Both the position numbers and the translations under genes were made by a program. A stretch of DNA of 64,000 nucleotides from Frateuria_A sp035944355 (GTDB lineage Bacteria > Pseudomonadota > Gammaproteobacteria > Xanthomonadales > Rhodanobacteraceae), in NCBI RefSeq assembly GCF_035944355.1, contig NZ_DASZBH010000010.1, positions 221,206 through 285,205 on the forward strand, in the 5' to 3' direction. The notes beneath the pieces are model-generated. The model had not been told where the DNA came from and ran no database searches. It saw only the letters and a list, made by a program, of their open reading frames with translations. Numbering within the stretch: position 1 is the stretch's first letter; each line of letters starts with the position of its first letter. Positions 54,182-62,509 of this stretch are shown one piece after another.

Positions 54182-56407
54182 ATGGTCGAGCGGGGGACAC
54201 GTTGGGCGCGCAGCCTGCTGCTCGCGTCGCCGTGCGCCCTGCTTTACTGGGTGAACATCCCTTACCGCGCGGGCTTCTTCGGCATCCGTGTCGACGCCTC
54301 GCTGGTGCACCTGCACTTCGGCTACCTGCTGGCGCTGGCGATGCTCCATCGCGACCGGCTTCCGTTGCGGCTGGGCGTGCTGGCCATGGCGTGCATGTGG
54401 CTGGCCGCGGCGCATGCCGGGCATCCGCCGCCGACGATCTACCTGTTCGGCGTGTGCTCCGCTGCGGGCACCTACGGCCTGTTGCGCCTGGCCGCGCGCC
54501 GGATGGGCTGGCCGCGCGCCGGTCGGCCGTTCGGCGTGGCCGACGTGTCAGGCTTCGTGCTCTACGGGCTGGTGCTGCTGCCCCTGGCGATGGCCGTGGG
54601 CAACCTGCTGCTCGAGGCGGCGCTGGCCTGGCCGGTGCCCGACTGGCGGCTGCTCGCCAACGACCAGTTGCAGGTGCTGTTCGCCGAGCTGTTCGGCGTG
54701 CTGGTGCTGGCCCTGCCCATGCTGGTGCTCGCCACGCATGCAAACGGTCGCGCGCTCTGGTGGCGGGGCGTGCCGTGGCGATTGCTGGCGGTAGGCGTGC
54801 TGCTGCCGCTGGGCCTGCTGCAGTGGGCGCCGCGGCTGGGCCTGCATCCGGACCTGCTGCCGGGGATGCTGCTGCACAACCGCCTGCTGATCGCCGCGGC
54901 GCTGGTGTGGGCGGCATTGCGCCTGCGCCTGCGCTGGAGCATGCCGCTGCTGGTGCTGGCGCAATTGCTGTTCGCCGTCGGCCTGGCACGGCATGCCAGC
55001 GAGACGGTGCGCCTGCCGGACGTGTTCGGTCTGCTGCGCACCGCGCTGGAGTGCGCGGTGCTGCAGCTGCTGGTGGTGCTGCTGATGCTCTACGGTAATG
55101 AGCGGGAAGCGGCCTCCATCCGGCACGAGCGCGACAGCCTGACCGACCCGTTCACCGGCCTGCCCAACCTGGCGGCGCTGCGCCGCCGCTGCGCGCCCGA
55201 ACCGCCCGCGCTGGGCCTGCTGCTGCTGGACCGCACCGAAAAGATCACCGCCTGCCTGGGCCTGATCGCGCAGGCGGCGTTGATGCGCTGGGTCGCCGGG
55301 CGCCTGCGTGGGGTGGCCCAGGTCTACTGCATCGGCACCGGGCAGCTGGTGCTGGCCAGCGCCGATCCGCACGGCACGGTGGACTGGGATCAGGCGCTGG
55401 AACGACTGCACCGGTGCGACTTCACCTGGGATGGCCAACGCGTGCGCGTGCTGCCCTATCTCGGCGTGGTGGCCGCGGGCGACAGCCTGGACGAGCGCCT
55501 GCAGGCCGCCTCGCGGGCGGCCATCGAGGCCAAGCAGCGCGGCGAGATGCGCTGGCTGCGCGCGGAGCAGGAAACCGGCGGGGGCGGCGATGCCCGGCTC
55601 TCGCGGCAGCGTGGCCTGTCGCTTTCCAGCGTGGTGTTCTCGCGCATCCGTGCCGGCGAGGTCGAGCTGTGGTTCCAGCCGATCGCGCCGCTGGCCGCCG
55701 GCCTGTCCCGGTCGCTCAGCGGTGAGGTGCTCTGCCGCCTGCGCGATGACGCCGGCCGCCTGTTGTTGCCCGGCCAGTTCATGCCCGAGCTGCAGGAGGA
55801 CGGACGCATGGCCGAGCTGGACCTGGCCGTGCTGCGCCGGCTCGGCCGCTGGATGGACGAGCAGCGCGCGCGGCTGCCTTCCATCGGCTATCTGAGCATC
55901 AACATCGCGGGGCAGTCGCTGGCCTCGCGCGAGTTCGCCGTCGAGCTGCTGGCGCTGGTCGACGGCCTGGCGCTGCCCGCGCGCCAGCTGTGCTTCGAGA
56001 TCACCGAGACCGCGGCGATCACCCATGTGCAGGATTCGGCGCGGCTGTTCGCGCAACTGCGCGAGCGCGGCTGCCACCTCGCCATCGACGACTTCGGCAT
56101 GGGTTTCCAGTCTTTCGACCGGCTCAAGCAGATCCCGGCGGACCTGATCAAGATCGACGGCAGCTTCGTGCGCGACATGCGCCGCTCGCCGCGCGACCTG
56201 GAGCTGGTGCGCGCCTCGGTGCAGGTGGCGCGCGCCTTCGGCGCGCAGACCGCGGCCGAGTTCGTGGAGGACGCGGTCACGGCCGAGCTGCTGCGCGGCC
56301 TGCAGGTGGACTGGATGCAGGGCGACCACGTTGGGCGCGCCGCGCCGATCGAGCGGATGCTGCGGCACGACGCATGCGCCTTCCATAGGGTCGGCGACGG
56401 CGTTTAG
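54182..56407 (+). CDS. membrane EAL phosphodiesterase with degenerate GGDEF domain
   Basis: A 741-residue protein from ATG 54182 (AAGGGGG upstream). Nine or so transmembrane helices fill residues 1-310. A GGDEF-like domain (DPFTGLPNLAALRR) has lost the signature: the position reads YCIGTGQLVLAS. The EAL domain keeps the catalytic set (GEVLCRL, SINIAGQSL, CFEITETAAI, IDDFGMG, IKIDGSFV, AEFVED, QGDHVG), so it is probably a c-di-GMP phosphodiesterase whose GGDEF remnant is regulatory. It is distant from the 8.8-18.3 kb cluster. Confidence 0.9.
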   Translation: MVERGTRWARSLLLASPCALLYWVNIPYRAGFFGIRVDASLVHLHFGYLLALAMLHRDRLPLRLGVLAMACMWLAAAHAGHPPPTIYLFGVCSAAGTYGLLRLAARRMGWPRAGRPFGVADVSGFVLYGLVLLPLAMAVGNLLLEAALAWPVPDWRLLANDQLQVLFAELFGVLVLALPMLVLATHANGRALWWRGVPWRLLAVGVLLPLGLLQWAPRLGLHPDLLPGMLLHNRLLIAAALVWAALRLRLRWSMPLLVLAQLLFAVGLARHASETVRLPDVFGLLRTALECAVLQLLVVLLMLYGNEREAASIRHERDSLTDPFTGLPNLAALRRRCAPEPPALGLLLLDRTEKITACLGLIAQAALMRWVAGRLRGVAQVYCIGTGQLVLASADPHGTVDWDQALERLHRCDFTWDGQRVRVLPYLGVVAAGDSLDERLQAASRAAIEAKQRGEMRWLRAEQETGGGGDARLSRQRGLSLSSVVFSRIRAGEVELWFQPIAPLAAGLSRSLSGEVLCRLRDDAGRLLLPGQFMPELQEDGRMAELDLAVLRRLGRWMDEQRARLPSIGYLSINIAGQSLASREFAVELLALVDGLALPARQLCFEITETAAITHVQDSARLFAQLRERGCHLAIDDFGMGFQSFDRLKQIPADLIKIDGSFVRDMRRSPRDLELVRASVQVARAFGAQTAAEFVEDAVTAELLRGLQVDWMQGDHVGRAAPIERMLRHDACAFHRVGDGV

Positions 56408-56479
56408 GCGGCCGCGTCCTCACGAGCGGTTGCCGCCCCAGCTGCCAGGCTCGCACCGTTCCTCAGCCGGTCTTGCGTC

Positions 56480-57607
56480 ATGCCTTCAAACACCTTGCCC
56501 GTGATGATCGCCGGTGCCGGTCCCACCGGGTTGGCGGCCGCTTTGCTGCTGGCCCGGCGCGGCGTGGCGGTGCGCATCGTCGACAAGGCGCCGGCGCCCA
56601 GCCGCACCTCCAAGGCGCTGGCGGTCAACCCGCGCACGCAGGATCTGCTGGAGGACAGCGGGGTCACCGGGCGCATGCTCGCCGAAGGCTGGGCCGTCCG
56701 CGGCGCCACCCTGCACCGGCCCGGGCATGACGACCTGGCCGTGCCGCTCTCGCCGCTGCTGGATACCGACCGCTCGCTGCTCTCGCTGCCGCAATCGCGC
56801 ACCGAGGCCCTGCTGGCCGAGGCGCTGCAGGCGCAGGGCGTGGCGGTCGAGCGCGGCGTGAAACTCGACAGCCTGGCCCAGGCCGGCGACGCCGTGGACG
56901 TGGGCCTGGTGCATCCGGACGGCAGCGTCGAGCGGACGCGGGCGGCGATACTGTTCGGCGCCGATGGGGCGCACAGCACGGTGCGCCAGGCGCTGGGCCT
57001 TGCCTTTCCCGGCGACGAACTGCCCGAACCCTGGCAGCTGTGGGACCTGCGCCTGGCGACGCCGCTGGATCCCGATCGCGTACACCTGATGCTGCTGCCC
57101 GACGGCTTCCTGTTCGTGCTGCGCGTGCAGGGGGACCTGTGGCGCGTGATCGGCAACGGCGCCGCGCCGCTGTCGGCGCTGCCGGCCGGCACCGTCTGCG
57201 GCGAGGTGGCGTGGCAGTCGCAGTTCCACATCGCCCACCGGGTCGCCGAGCGTGCCGGCGTAGGCCGCGTGCTGCTCGGCGGCGACGCGGCGCACGTCCA
57301 CTCGCCGCTCGGCGCACGCGGCATGAACCTGGGGATAGAGGACGCCTACGTGTTCGCCGACTGCGCCGCCGACGCGCTGGCCGGGCAGCGCTCGCGCCTG
57401 CTCAACTACGCGCAGCTGCGCCACCCGGTGCACCGGCAGGTGGTTCGCCGCATCGAGGCGCTGACCCGCCTGATGCGCGGCCAGCCGGCCGCGCTGCGAG
57501 AGCTGCGCGACGCGCTGGTGCCGCGGCTGATGCATTTCGGGCCGGCACGGCGGCAATTCCTGCGCGTGGCCGGCGGCCTGGATCACCCGGTGCGCACGCG
57601 CTGCTGA
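56480..57607 (+). CDS. FAD-dependent monooxygenase (PheA/TfdB-like)
   Basis: A 375-residue class A flavoprotein monooxygenase. GxGxxG near the N-terminus reads MIAGAGPTGLAAALLL (residues 9-24), the DG motif is GADGAHSTVRQALGL, and the second FAD motif is VLLGGDAAHVHSPLGARGMN. The enzyme would hydroxylate a phenol-like or other aromatic substrate using NAD(P)H and oxygen. It is shorter than TfdB/PheA (usually 530-600 residues) because the C-terminal thioredoxin-like domain is missing. Confidence 0.88.
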   Translation: MPSNTLPVMIAGAGPTGLAAALLLARRGVAVRIVDKAPAPSRTSKALAVNPRTQDLLEDSGVTGRMLAEGWAVRGATLHRPGHDDLAVPLSPLLDTDRSLLSLPQSRTEALLAEALQAQGVAVERGVKLDSLAQAGDAVDVGLVHPDGSVERTRAAILFGADGAHSTVRQALGLAFPGDELPEPWQLWDLRLATPLDPDRVHLMLLPDGFLFVLRVQGDLWRVIGNGAAPLSALPAGTVCGEVAWQSQFHIAHRVAERAGVGRVLLGGDAAHVHSPLGARGMNLGIEDAYVFADCAADALAGQRSRLLNYAQLRHPVHRQVVRRIEALTRLMRGQPAALRELRDALVPRLMHFGPARRQFLRVAGGLDHPVRTRC

Positions 57608-57721
57608 AGCGGATGGACGTCCAAACGCCCACTGGCCTGCCACTTGGCCGGCGCTTGCGTTGATCGGCCCGGCACGGGCCTGTAGATTCCCGGGGCTGGC
57701 CATGTTTCGAGGGGAGTCGCG

Positions 57722-58246
57722 ATGAAGAAGTTCGCATGGGTCGCCGGGAGCGCCATGCTGCTGGCCGCCTGCGGGGGTTCGCAGGACGTGCGCGTGCCGG
57801 TCGCGCTGGAAAACCTGGTGCTGCCTTCCTCCGCGCCCTGGCTGCAGGTGGACCAGCAGGCCAAGGAGGTGGAGGTGCGCGGCCTGGACCAGTCGATCAC
57901 GCTGATCCCCGCGCCGCCGGTGTCCGAGGTGCTGCAGGCGCGCCTGCGCCATGCGCTGCAGCCGGTGTACTTCACCGACCTGGTGGTCCATTGCGAGCAG
58001 GTGTTCACCGAGATGCGCGTGGACACCGACGCCACGCCGTCCAAGGTGACGCTGGAGCTGAGTACGCGCTGTACCGTCAACGCGCGCGGGCTGGTCTCCA
58101 GCCACGCCTATCACGTGCAGCCCTCGCTGCCGGCGCCGGCCGGCGGCGACTACGCCAAGGTCTTCGCCTCGCTGCTGGCCACCGGCGCGGACGACATCGC
58201 CGCTCAGCTGCGTGCCGACGTGCAGGCCAGCGCCGTGCAGCGTTGA
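57722..58246 (+). CDS. small lipoprotein of unknown function
   Basis: A 174-residue lipoprotein. Signal ending LLAAC puts Cys17 at the lipidation site, followed by GGSQD. The mature chain alternates strands and helices (WLQVDQQAKEVEVRGLDQSI; LEVSTRCTVNARGL-type beta region) with no recognised domain. GAGGGG lies before the ATG. It is 8 bases short of the HDOD gene stop, converging on it. Confidence 0.65.
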   Translation: MKKFAWVAGSAMLLAACGGSQDVRVPVALENLVLPSSAPWLQVDQQAKEVEVRGLDQSITLIPAPPVSEVLQARLRHALQPVYFTDLVVHCEQVFTEMRVDTDATPSKVTLELSTRCTVNARGLVSSHAYHVQPSLPAPAGGDYAKVFASLLATGADDIAAQLRADVQASAVQR

Positions 58247-58253
58247 TTCGGGT

Positions 58254-59279
58254 TCAGGCCTGCGCTGGCGCGAACTGGCGGCGCAGGTCCTGCTGTCCGC
58301 GCAGCATCACCGGCGCCGGATAGAGCATCGGCCAGGTGCCGGCATAGTCCAGCTCCGGATCGAGCAGGCCGCGCTCGGCAAGCATCTGCACCATGGCCAG
58401 CGCATCGGCGCAGGCGAGCGCCTTGCCCAGCGCCGAAGCGGGCGGCGCCTGCTCGTCCATCCGTTCCACCAGTGCGTCGACCACGTTGGAGGGCATCTCC
58501 CAGTGGCGCACCGCGCGCAGCGAAAGCCGGGCGCCGATACGCATGCAGCCGGCCAGGAACGGCGGCGAGAACGGGCCCAGCGTCGGCGGCGCCTCCTGGT
58601 CGAGCAGGCGCACGATCGCGCCGGTGCCGGTATGGCAGACCATGCCGGCGAGGAACGCCTCGAACGGATCGCAGCCGCCATGGCGGCCCAGGAACGCCGC
58701 CGCATGCGCGCAGCGCTCGGCGTGCTCCCACAGCAGCGGGCCGGCCATGTGCCCGTGCATGCCGGCGCTGGCCTGCAGGATCGGTTTCATCACGTGCTGG
58801 GTGGCCACCCGGCGCAGACTGTCGCGGCCGAGCAGCACGACCGCATGCTGCAGGCTGTGGATCGGCTGCGCGGTGCGGAAATGCGCGCTGCCGGCCACGC
58901 GCATCACTTCGCCCACCAGCACCGGATCGCGGCCGATCATGGCGGCCAGCTGGTTGCCGCCGAGGTTGTCGTTCTTGAGCGCGCGCAGCAATTGCGGCAG
59001 CACGCTGGGCAGGCGCGGCAGGCCGCTCACGTCGAAGCGTTCGCCGATGGCTTCCAGCCGCCGCAGGGTCGCCTGCTCGGCTGCGCTGGCCGCGGCTGCG
59101 TCGTCGATCGCCTTGGGAAGGCCGAGCACGAAACGGTGGAAACGGTCGGCCACCACCGCCAGCGGCGGCCCCGCATCGCGCGCCGCCGGAGCGGCCGCGA
59201 CCACTGCCAACGGCGGCGCCGGGGCAGGGCGGGGCGGTGCTGTCCGTGCGGCGAAGAGCCGCCGCCACAAGGCTCTCAT
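58254..59279 (-). CDS. HDOD-domain signalling protein
   Basis: About 341 residues from the ATG at 59279; the ribosome-binding site is weak. After an Ala/Pro-rich leader, the HDOD domain (about 115-310) contains LPRLPSVLPQLLRALK, AMIGRDPVLVGEVMRVA and VVLLGRDSLRRVATQHV. HDOD proteins lack the metal-dependent activity of HD domains and are linked to c-di-GMP and virulence signalling. Convergent with the lipoprotein gene and divergent from the LLM flavoprotein gene. Confidence 0.85.
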   Translation of the reverse strand: MRALWRRLFAARTAPPRPAPAPPLAVVAAAPAARDAGPPLAVVADRFHRFVLGLPKAIDDAAAASAAEQATLRRLEAIGERFDVSGLPRLPSVLPQLLRALKNDNLGGNQLAAMIGRDPVLVGEVMRVAGSAHFRTAQPIHSLQHAVVLLGRDSLRRVATQHVMKPILQASAGMHGHMAGPLLWEHAERCAHAAAFLGRHGGCDPFEAFLAGMVCHTGTGAIVRLLDQEAPPTLGPFSPPFLAGCMRIGARLSLRAVRHWEMPSNVVDALVERMDEQAPPASALGKALACADALAMVQMLAERGLLDPELDYAGTWPMLYPAPVMLRGQQDLRRQFAPAQA

Positions 59280-59401
59280 CCTGGTGCGGATCCCGTTTGC
59301 GTGCTTTGCGCTGTATCGGCCCGGCCGGGGGAAAATGTAGCGCAACCGCTGGCAAAGACGTGCCGCCAACCCCAGATCGAGAGCTTCCCAAGGAGCCGCG
59401 C

Positions 59402-60394
59402 ATGATCCCCTTCTCGATACTGGACCTGGCCCCGATCACCGAAGGCAGCGACGCCACCGCGGCCTTCCGCAACAGCCTCGACCTGGCCCGCTGGGGCGAG
59501 CGCCTGGGCTACCGGCGCTACTGGCTGGCCGAGCACCACAACATGCCGGGCATCGCCAGCGCCGCCACCGCGGTGCTGATTGGCCACGTGGCCGACGGCA
59601 CCTCGACCATCCGCGTCGGCGCCGGCGGCGTCATGCTGCCCAACCACTCGCCGCTGCAGGTGGCCGAGCAGTTCGGCACTCTGGAGGCGCTCCATCCGGG
59701 CCGCATCGACCTGGGCTTGGGCCGCGCCCCCGGCACCGACCAGGCCACCCTGCGCGCGCTGCGCCGCTATGCCGACGCCGCCGAGACCTTTCCCGACGAC
59801 GTGCTGGAACTGCTGCACTATTTCGAGCCGGCGCAGCCGGGCCAGGCCGTGCGCGCGGTGCCCGGCGCCGGGCTGGAAGTGCCGGTATGGCTGCTCGGCT
59901 CCAGCCTCTTCAGCGCGCGGCTGGCCGCCGCGCTGGGCCTGCCGTTCGCCTTCGCCTCGCATTTCGCGCCGGACGCGATGGACACGGCGCTCGAGATCTA
60001 CCGGCGCGAGTTCCGGCCCTCGCGCCGGCTGGCGCAACCCTACGCGATGCTAGGCCTCAACGTGGTCGCGGCCGACACCGACGCCGAGGCGCGCCGGCTG
60101 TTCACCACCCAGCAGCAGAGCTTCATCAACCTGCGCCGCGGCCGGCCCGGACTGGTGCCACCGCCGATCGACGACATCGAAGCCTACTGGACACCCGTGG
60201 AGAAGCTCGGCGTCGAGCGCGCGCTCGCCTGCGCCGTGGTCGGCGGCCCCGACACCGTGCGGCGCGGCCTGGCCGACTTCATCGCCCGCCACCGTCCCGA
60301 CGAACTCATGCTCACCGCCAATATCTACGACCATGCGCTGCGCAGGCGGTCATTCGAGCTGGCGATGCAGGCCAGGGATGACAAGGCCGGCTGA
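59402..60394 (+). CDS. luciferase-like (LLM) flavin-dependent oxidoreductase
   Basis: A 330-residue bacterial-luciferase-fold TIM-barrel protein of the YhbW/MsnO8 type. Landmarks are SILDLAPITEGSDATAAF, YWLAEHHNMPGIASAATAVL, IRVGAGGVMLPNHSPL, VAEQFGTLEALHPGRIDLGLGRAPG and AFASHFAP. It would use FMNH2 or F420 for oxidation or monooxygenation; the neighbours do not identify a substrate. AAGGAG precedes ATG 59402. Confidence 0.92.
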   Translation: MIPFSILDLAPITEGSDATAAFRNSLDLARWGERLGYRRYWLAEHHNMPGIASAATAVLIGHVADGTSTIRVGAGGVMLPNHSPLQVAEQFGTLEALHPGRIDLGLGRAPGTDQATLRALRRYADAAETFPDDVLELLHYFEPAQPGQAVRAVPGAGLEVPVWLLGSSLFSARLAAALGLPFAFASHFAPDAMDTALEIYRREFRPSRRLAQPYAMLGLNVVAADTDAEARRLFTTQQQSFINLRRGRPGLVPPPIDDIEAYWTPVEKLGVERALACAVVGGPDTVRRGLADFIARHRPDELMLTANIYDHALRRRSFELAMQARDDKAG

Positions 60395-60482
60395 TCAGGC
60401 GCACGGCGCCGGCGGCATGCCGCACCCCGCCCTGCAGTCCCGTCTTGGTTGGCCGGCTCGGCCCGGCGAACGAGAAACCCGC

Positions 60483-60560
60483 CTAGGTCGGCGCGCTCAC
60501 CACCACGTAGTAGCCATCCGGTTCGCGGAGAGCTGATGCCCAGTGGTCGGATTCATGCCG
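60483..60560 (-). pseudogene. possible VOC/glyoxalase-family C-terminal fragment
   Basis: The last 25 or so codons of a minus-strand frame read HESDHWASALREPDGYYVVV and SAPT, like the C-terminal strand of vicinal-oxygen-chelate proteins (xxxDPDGYxxxx). Upstream the frame is not protein-like, so only a truncated remnant would remain. Weak call. The surrounding 60395-60634 stretch contains nothing else I can support. Confidence 0.25.
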
Positions 60561-60634
60561 GGCTCTTCCTCGAGCTGGCGTCAGGGGCCTGGCTCGGCCC
60601 CGCGCTCCGTCGAAGTCGTCACTCGCAAGAACCG

Positions 60635-60799
60635 TCAAGCACGCCCGGCGCGTGCCAGATACAAAGCGCCGATGACGACGAAAGCCGCGCCCACACCGCA
60701 AAACGCCACTTGCTTGGCGAGGTATGCGGCAAGGAAAAACATGCAGCCGGCCACGATGAAAAGATAGCCGCTGCGCTTTGAATACCGTGAGCTCGACAC
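60635..60799 (-). CDS. 54-residue two-helix membrane protein
   Basis: The GTG at 60797-60799 has AGGGGA five bases upstream. After a polar start (SSSRYSKRSG) the protein consists of two hydrophobic helices, YLFIVAGCMFFLAAYLA and VAFCGVGAAFVVIGALYLA, joined by KQ and ending with RAGRA. The layout is that of a small inner-membrane protein. Base composition is lower in G+C than the core genes. It lies next to the IS3 remnant at the distal side of the cassette array; function is unknown. Confidence 0.55.
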   Translation of the reverse strand: MSSSRYSKRSGYLFIVAGCMFFLAAYLAKQVAFCGVGAAFVVIGALYLARAGRA

Positions 60800-60800
60800 T

Positions 60801-61004
60801 TCATTCCCCTGTGACCCAGGTGTGTGTTAGCGACGAAGCCGTGCCTCGCACGGGCTTGCGCCAAAGAGACAGCATGAAGGGATGGATGTAAAGCGAGGCG
60901 GCGACGTTCTGCAGCTGGACGCCTGAGACCCGGCTTAGGCCCGAGGCCTCGAATTGCTCGCTGTAGCGCGTGGTCGTTCTGGGCTTGGCTTGGGCATGGA
61001 GCAC
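60801..61004 (-). pseudogene. IS3-family transposase OrfA remnant
   Basis: A 67-codon frame whose first 54 codons resemble the N-terminal HTH of IS3-family OrfA (TTRYSEQFEASGLSRV; NVAASLYIHPFMLSLWRKPV). The rest of OrfA, OrfB and both terminal repeats are missing, and the frame ends in unrelated sequence. It starts only 9 bases beyond the distal attC site. Confidence 0.7.
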
Positions 61005-61012
61005 GCCTGAAA

Positions 61013-61077
61013 AGTTAGATCAGGGCGCCAACCAAGCGGTGGGAACTATCACGTCCGCTTGGACGAGGAGTCAGGCC
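61013..61077 (-). repeat. attC site 1 (distal)
   Basis: Read on the minus strand the site opens with GCCTGACTCCTCGTCCAAGC and ends near CTAAC at 61014-61019; internal arms CAAGCGGAC and GTGGGAAC/CCGCTTGG pair. The core ends are imperfect (GCCTGAC instead of GCCTAAC). It lies just beyond the stop region of the cassette-A gene, whose stop (61049) falls inside it. Confidence 0.6.
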
Positions 61078-61582
61078 TCGCAGTGCCACTCTGGCACCGC
61101 AGACCGTTGATGAGTGGCTCGCCAGAAGAAGGAGATGAGCCGGCCGATGCAGGCAGCACGGTGGGGTTGGAGGGGTAGCGACCTCGCCGAAAATCCAGGG
61201 TGACCGGATGCGTGGCCACGCCGCCCCCGCCCACGATGACACTAAGGGATTGCCAACCGGAACGCTTGCGCTCCAGGGCGACCACGGGTGGATGGACCAG
61301 AGTGGTTTTGCTGATTAGGTGCCATGCCTCCCCTCGTTGTTGAGCGACCAGCAAGGTGCAGCCGCCGCTACCACGCCAGCCCGTGTCGGTAAGCAGAATC
61401 ACAGCCTCTTGGATGCCATCGCCGTTGAGGTCATGGAGCGAAACCACGTAATTGCTTGGCACGCCCCAGCCGCCTTGCCCCAGGAACTGCTGCAAACTCA
61501 CCGGTGCCGTCAGGCAGCCGGACGCCAGGACCGGGGCAACAAGGAAGAACGATAGGAAGAAGGGGAGCAAGGCTCGTCGCAA
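61049..61582 (-). CDS. cassette A: secreted hypothetical protein
   Basis: A 177-residue protein from TTG at 61582 (AGGA nine bases upstream); a longer upstream frame would run through attC 2 and is unlikely. Residues 1-20 form a signal peptide (LLPFFLSFFLVAPVLASG). The rest contains a Ca2+-loop-like DLNGDGIQEAVI (FG-GAP or dockerin style) and a Gly-rich VIVGGGGVATHP. No homologue was recognised. Integron cassette gene; its frame ends inside the downstream attC. Confidence 0.6.
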   Translation of the reverse strand: MRRALLPFFLSFFLVAPVLASGCLTAPVSLQQFLGQGGWGVPSNYVVSLHDLNGDGIQEAVILLTDTGWRGSGGCTLLVAQQRGEAWHLISKTTLVHPPVVALERKRSGWQSLSVIVGGGGVATHPVTLDFRRGRYPSNPTVLPASAGSSPSSGEPLINGLRCQSGTARPDSSSKRT

Positions 61583-61591
61583 GAGGTACGT

Positions 61592-61695
61592 CCTGGCGAT
61601 GGAGTTAGGCGGTGGCGAAGGCGGCCGCCTTCTTCCGTCTCGATCATGAGATCTAAAGCCTTGCGTAGCACGTCCGCTGTAATGATTGGTTAGCC
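61592..61695 (-). repeat. attC site 2
   Basis: On the minus strand GGCTAACCAATCATTACAGC opens the site, a long central pairing region includes GGCGGCCGCC, and it ends CGCCTAACTCCATCGCC, where the usual GCGTTAG has drifted to ATCGCCAG. About 100 bases, longer than the other sites. Confidence 0.6.
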
Positions 61696-61703
61696 GCCGC
61701 ATA

Positions 61704-62051
61704 CTATGCCGAGCAAAGCAACTTTAATCGAATGTCACGTACAGTAGCCCAATCGATGGTGTCGACCGTACCGCTGGCCGTGACCTGATAGTTCTGGCAG
61801 TCTTCTTCGGGACGAGGATTGATGAGGCACTTGGCTTTGTAAACGAAGCTAGGTATGCCACGAATCTTGCTGCGTTGGAGCGACTCGTTGCGGCAAACAC
61901 CTAAGGCTGAGCGGAATACATAATCGGTCGCTTTGATGTGACGAATTAGCGCCGCGTCATCAATGCGAAGACTTGGCGATGTCGAGCTTGCGAGGCCGGT
62001 ACACACGCAGCAGCTCGCGGCAAGAAGCCCTGCCAAACATTTCGAGCCCAT
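61704..62051 (-). CDS. cassette B: secreted hypothetical protein
   Basis: A 115-residue protein with a signal peptide (residues 1-21; CLAGLLAASCCVCTGLASS) and a cysteine-containing mature part (VCRNESLQRSKIRGIPSF, EEDCQNYQVTASG). No domain is recognised. The ATG lies 24 bases from the neighbouring attC core. Cassette gene of unknown function. Confidence 0.65.
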   Translation of the reverse strand: MGSKCLAGLLAASCCVCTGLASSTSPSLRIDDAALIRHIKATDYVFRSALGVCRNESLQRSKIRGIPSFVYKAKCLINPRPEEDCQNYQVTASGTVDTIDWATVRDIRLKLLCSA

Positions 62052-62074
62052 GTTGGCGTGGCCTCCTATCTGAC

Positions 62075-62134
62075 GGCTAACATCTGAGTTGAGCCGCGCC
62101 GCGAAGCGGTGTCGGCTTGGACGGATTGTCAGGC
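62075..62134 (-). repeat. attC site 3
   Basis: Minus strand: GCCTGACAATCCGTCCAAGC, a central hairpin (CCGACACCGCTTCGCGGCG) and an end TCAACTCAGATGTTAGC. GTTAGC core is present; the opposite core reads GCCTGAC. Confidence 0.8.
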
Positions 62135-62446
62135 CTCATGTTCGCGCGGCTCGTACGGCTCCTGAATCCACGCGCCACCGGATTCGTGTCGAATGGCACA
62201 CCAGCTCGGCGGCATGTCGGCCAACTCCCCAATAGTAGGGTCGTTCTCGACCATGCAGCCTAGGCAGACCAGCTTGAGGTCCTTCTCATCAAGCGTTGTG
62301 CCGCATAGGAACTGCCAGTCGCCGTCGGGATCGTGGTAGACCTCGCGGATTGGCTCCAAGCCTTCCATGACCTGGCGAGTGGTGAATACGCCACTTTCAA
62401 CGGGAAGGCTGAAGGGCCAGGACTGAAATGCGTGAGAGTGGCTCAT
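62129..62446 (-). CDS. cassette C: DUF2185/Imm33-like small protein
   Basis: A 105-residue cytosolic protein: VFTTRQVMEGLEPIREVYHD, DPDGDWQFLCGTTLDEKD, LVCLGCMVENDPTIGELADM and PPSWCAIRHESGGAWIQEP. This block order resembles the DUF2185/Imm33 group, small proteins found in cassettes and near toxin loci. The resemblance is from memory and should be tested. The C-terminal codons run into attC 3. Confidence 0.65.
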   Translation of the reverse strand: MSHSHAFQSWPFSLPVESGVFTTRQVMEGLEPIREVYHDPDGDWQFLCGTTLDEKDLKLVCLGCMVENDPTIGELADMPPSWCAIRHESGGAWIQEPYEPREHEA

Positions 62447-62448
62447 GA

Positions 62449-62509
62449 GGCCTAACGCTGGAATTAAGCGGCGGGGGCAGACCGCCCGCCTTGAATGAGT
62501 TGTTAGGGC
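62449..62509 (-). repeat. attC site 4
   Basis: Minus strand: GGCCCTAACAACTCATTCAA, pairing arms GGCGGGCGG and CCGCCGCTT, end TTAATTCCAGCGTTAGGC. Both cores (CCCTAAC and GTTAGGC) are intact. Confidence 0.92.
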
